Shown: positions 5,245 through 5,459 of the stretch, in pieces | How the letters are laid out: each line of letters starts with the position of its first letter | Position numbering within the stretch: the stretch's first letter is position 1 | Assembly (NCBI GenBank): GCA_946479185.1 | Contig: CAMLFF010000227.1 | Coordinates: 1-5,459, forward strand | Reading direction: 5' to 3' | Source: an uncultured Sphingobium sp. | GTDB lineage: Bacteria > Pseudomonadota > Alphaproteobacteria > Sphingomonadales > Sphingomonadaceae | Length of the DNA stretch: 5,459 nucleotides | The notes under the pieces: model-generated | Database searches by the model: none | What the model saw: only the letters and a program-made list of their open reading frames with translations | What the model was told of the DNA's origin: nothing | Program-made: the position numbers and the translations under genes

Positions 5245-5294
5245 AGAGCGGGCGCGGGGAACAAACGCTTCCTTTAGATTATGGGCCTAGACGC

Positions 5295-5317
5295 AACGGT
5301 CACGCCCGTTGACCGTT
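5295..5317. repeat. Perfect 8-7-8 inverted repeat between the beta-lactamase-like and glycosyltransferase genes
   Basis: AACGGTCA (5295-5302) and TGACCGTT (5310-5317) are exact complements around CGCCCGT. CGCAA (5292-5296) and TTGCG (5320-5324) can alternatively extend the stem across a bulge. It sits 51 bp after the lipoprotein stop and 30 bp before the glycosyltransferase ATG. The tail TTTGTTG is a poor U tract, so an operator for the downstream gene or an imperfect terminator are both possible. Confidence 0.4.
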
Positions 5318-5346
5318 TGTTGCGCGATACCCTATCCGGAACCGCC

Positions 5347-5459
5347 ATGACCCTGAAGTCCGACCCCAATCTCGCGATCGTCATCGTGAATTATCGCACG
5401 GCGGATTATGTCATCCGCTGCGTCGATTCGCTGGTTGCCGAGCGCGAGACGGCAGGGCC
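5347..5459 (+). CDS. Family 2 glycosyltransferase, N-terminal end (partial)
   Basis: The first 37 codons are present and the gene runs off the window. The stretch LAIVIVNYRTADYVIRCVDSL is the first beta strand and helix of a GT-A fold, with the VNYRT form typical of rhamnosyl- or other sugar transferases of the GT2 family that build polysaccharides or cell-wall glycans. The DxD metal site and acceptor region are outside the window, so substrate cannot be judged. ATG 5347 was chosen because it puts the strand close to the N-terminus, as usual for the family, and GGAA lies five bases upstream. The frame is open back to an ATG at 5281, which would add 22 residues (MGLDATVTPVDRLLRD and onward) and swallow the inverted repeat; no ribosome site supports it. 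Confidence 0.78.
   Translation, partial: MTLKSDPNLAIVIVNYRTADYVIRCVDSLVAERETAG

Noticed and set aside
5258..5282. GGAAC upstream of the glycosyltransferase as a second EcfG promoter
   Set aside because: At 16-17 bp downstream the sequence is TTAT, not cGTT, so the -10 half is missing.

Overview
The window looks like chromosomal DNA from an alphaproteobacterium, most likely a sphingomonad (Sphingomonadales). The evidence is the moderately GC-rich coding sequence, the kinds of proteins present (DUF3857/transglutaminase protein, class-3-type aldehyde dehydrogenase of the coniferyl-aldehyde type, class A beta-lactamase-like lipoprotein) and a promoter matching the alphaproteobacterial general-stress sigma factor EcfG. 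The species is not identified. No insertion sequence, CRISPR array, tRNA or rRNA was seen.

Layout, left to right. (1) The last 31 codons of a rightward gene, L-aspartate oxidase (nadB), end at 98. (2) A leftward gene for an exported DUF3857/transglutaminase-like protein of 680 aa (108-2150) converges on nadB with only 9 bp between the stop codons. (3) A 121-bp gap (2151-2271) holds two inverted repeats next to the start of that gene. (4) A leftward aldehyde dehydrogenase of 449 aa follows (2272-3621). (5) The 456-bp divergent gap 3622-4077 holds no convincing protein gene but is dense with signals. (6) A rightward lipoprotein with class A beta-lactamase motifs (4078-5244) probably starts at a TTG codon. 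(7) A 102-bp gap with a perfect 8-7-8 inverted repeat is followed by the first 37 codons of a rightward family 2 glycosyltransferase (5347 to the window edge).

The most interesting part is the divergent gap. On the minus strand it has, in order, an EcfG-type promoter (GGAAC-N17-GTT, 3960-3936), a region with two exposed anti-Shine-Dalgarno CCUCC motifs, and a strong intrinsic terminator (11-bp stem with a two-base bulge, then six T, 3794-3761). The terminator lies 140 bp upstream of the aldehyde dehydrogenase start, so it must end a separate short transcript. Together these describe a small regulatory RNA gene, probably controlled by the general stress response and similar in architecture to the alphaproteobacterial SuhB/MmgR-type anti-SD RNAs. 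No protein prediction would reveal it.

The protein genes do not form an obvious single pathway. They look like unlinked housekeeping and envelope functions: NAD synthesis, periplasmic transglutaminase-like protein, aldehyde oxidation, periplasmic serine hydrolase and glycosyl transfer. The stress-linked RNA sits between the divergent aldehyde dehydrogenase and beta-lactamase genes.
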